This document shows, piece after piece, positions 63,699 through 64,000 of a stretch of DNA of 64,000 nt (positions are counted from its first letter, which is position 1; each line of letters starts with the position of its first letter). The stretch comes from Pseudomonadota bacterium (lineage in GTDB: Bacteria; Pseudomonadota; Alphaproteobacteria; Rhizobiales; Beijerinckiaceae), in NCBI GenBank assembly GCA_023426505.1, contig JAFAAP010000256.1, positions 8,041 through 72,040 of the forward strand, in the 5' to 3' direction. Position numbers and translations under genes: made by a program. Under the pieces are notes generated by a model. The model was not told where the DNA came from. It ran no database searches and saw nothing but the letters and a program-made list of their open reading frames with translations.

Positions 63699-64000
63699 CT
63701 AATGCTGTATAGACTTTCTCACGGTTAGGAGGGCTGTAAAATCTGGATCTATCACCTCAACATCTTCATCGCTGAGTTGATAGACACCAGGAGCAGCAGG
63801 TTCGATAGCGTCAGTAATTGGCGCTATCGTAAAAAGCTCATCACTTCCACTAAGCTTAAGAACGATACCTTTTCTCTCGTCGCATGAGTTGACAACGCCA
63901 AATAATTGGCGTCGGCTGACGAAGGAGCCATCATTATCAAGATATGTAAGGCCGACAAGCAATGACTTGCCAATCAGGTCGGCAGCAAGCTCCTCATCGT
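63699..64000 (-). CDS. hypothetical protein, partial, in low-GC DNA
   Basis: The frame is open to the window edge, so only the C-terminal part (about 100 residues) is seen; the TTG at 63962 is not necessarily the start. Acidic tail (LSDEDVEVIDPDFTALL) after GKSLLVGLTYLDNDGSFVSRRQLFGVV and GSDELFTIAP. I do not recognise the family; the pattern resembles small accessory or immunity-type proteins, which is only an impression. Bases 63841-63900 are 27/60 G+C, against 47/60 at 63241-63300 in the preceding gene, a sign of transfer. Confidence 0.55.
   Translation of the reverse strand, partial: DEELAADLIGKSLLVGLTYLDNDGSFVSRRQLFGVVNSCDERKGIVLKLSGSDELFTIAPITDAIEPAAPGVYQLSDEDVEVIDPDFTALLTVRKSIQH

Overview
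The window is GC-rich, gene-dense bacterial DNA with no rRNA, tRNA or CRISPR. Gene content, an alphaproteobacterial SOS box (GTTC-N7-GTTC), an EcfG-type general-stress promoter and several palindromic intergenic repeats of the kind common in Rhizobiales point to a soil or plant-associated member of the Rhizobiales, probably near Methylobacteriaceae (Microvirga-like). The genus is an inference. I count 56 protein genes; the first and last run off the window.

Layout. 0-2.7 kb: glutarate/glutaryl-CoA genes (gcdG partial, gcdH) divergent from a LysR regulator. 2.7-3.9 kb: Bcr/CflA efflux pump. 4.1-10.4 kb: an AfuABC-type ABC importer, divergently arranged, followed by a PP2C-like phosphatase, an RpiR phosphosugar-type regulator and a Nudix hydrolase. 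10.5-14.2 kb: a catabolic island (SDR, enolase-superfamily enzyme, SnoaL/NTF2-RidA fusion, creatininase-family hydrolase). 14.4-25.7 kb: an eight-gene chemosensory operon (CheW, CheR-TPR, CheW, MCP, CheA-REC, CheB, two receiver-bearing histidine kinases). 26-31.6 kb: dipeptide-type ABC importer dppABCDF. 31.7-36.8 kb: AI-2E-family membrane protein with a C-terminal extension, dienelactone-hydrolase-like protein, M3 oligopeptidase. 36.8-45 kb: amidase, SMP-30 lactonase, aldose epimerase and a small protein on the minus strand, divergent from a Liv-type importer with fused permeases. 45.1-49.2 kb: ferredoxin, ferredoxin-NADP reductase, allantoate amidohydrolase-like enzyme, two GNATs, a small secreted protein. 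49.2-50.8 kb: histidine ammonia-lyase-like gene, then about 1.1 kb without a convincing gene but with an SOS-controlled promoter and palindromic repeats. 51.9-56.3 kb: ugpBAEC glycerol-3-phosphate importer. 56.5-57.2 kb: stress protein under an EcfG-type promoter. 57.3-63.7 kb: lysine-catabolism-like region (Lrp regulator and FAD oxidoreductase, divergent from a lysine 6-dehydrogenase-like enzyme, ALDH7-type dehydrogenase and a ThDP enzyme). The last 300 bases are clearly lower in GC and carry an unrelated partial gene.

How it fits together. Most of the window is uptake and catabolism of amino acids, peptides, phosphorylated small molecules and sugars. Lysine could be oxidised at the right end to 2-aminoadipate, whose breakdown through glutaryl-CoA would need the gcd genes at the left end. 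The chemosensory operon resembles Wsp and Rhodospirillum centenum Che3 systems in its parts, but ends in two histidine kinases rather than a diguanylate cyclase, and is the most unusual system here.
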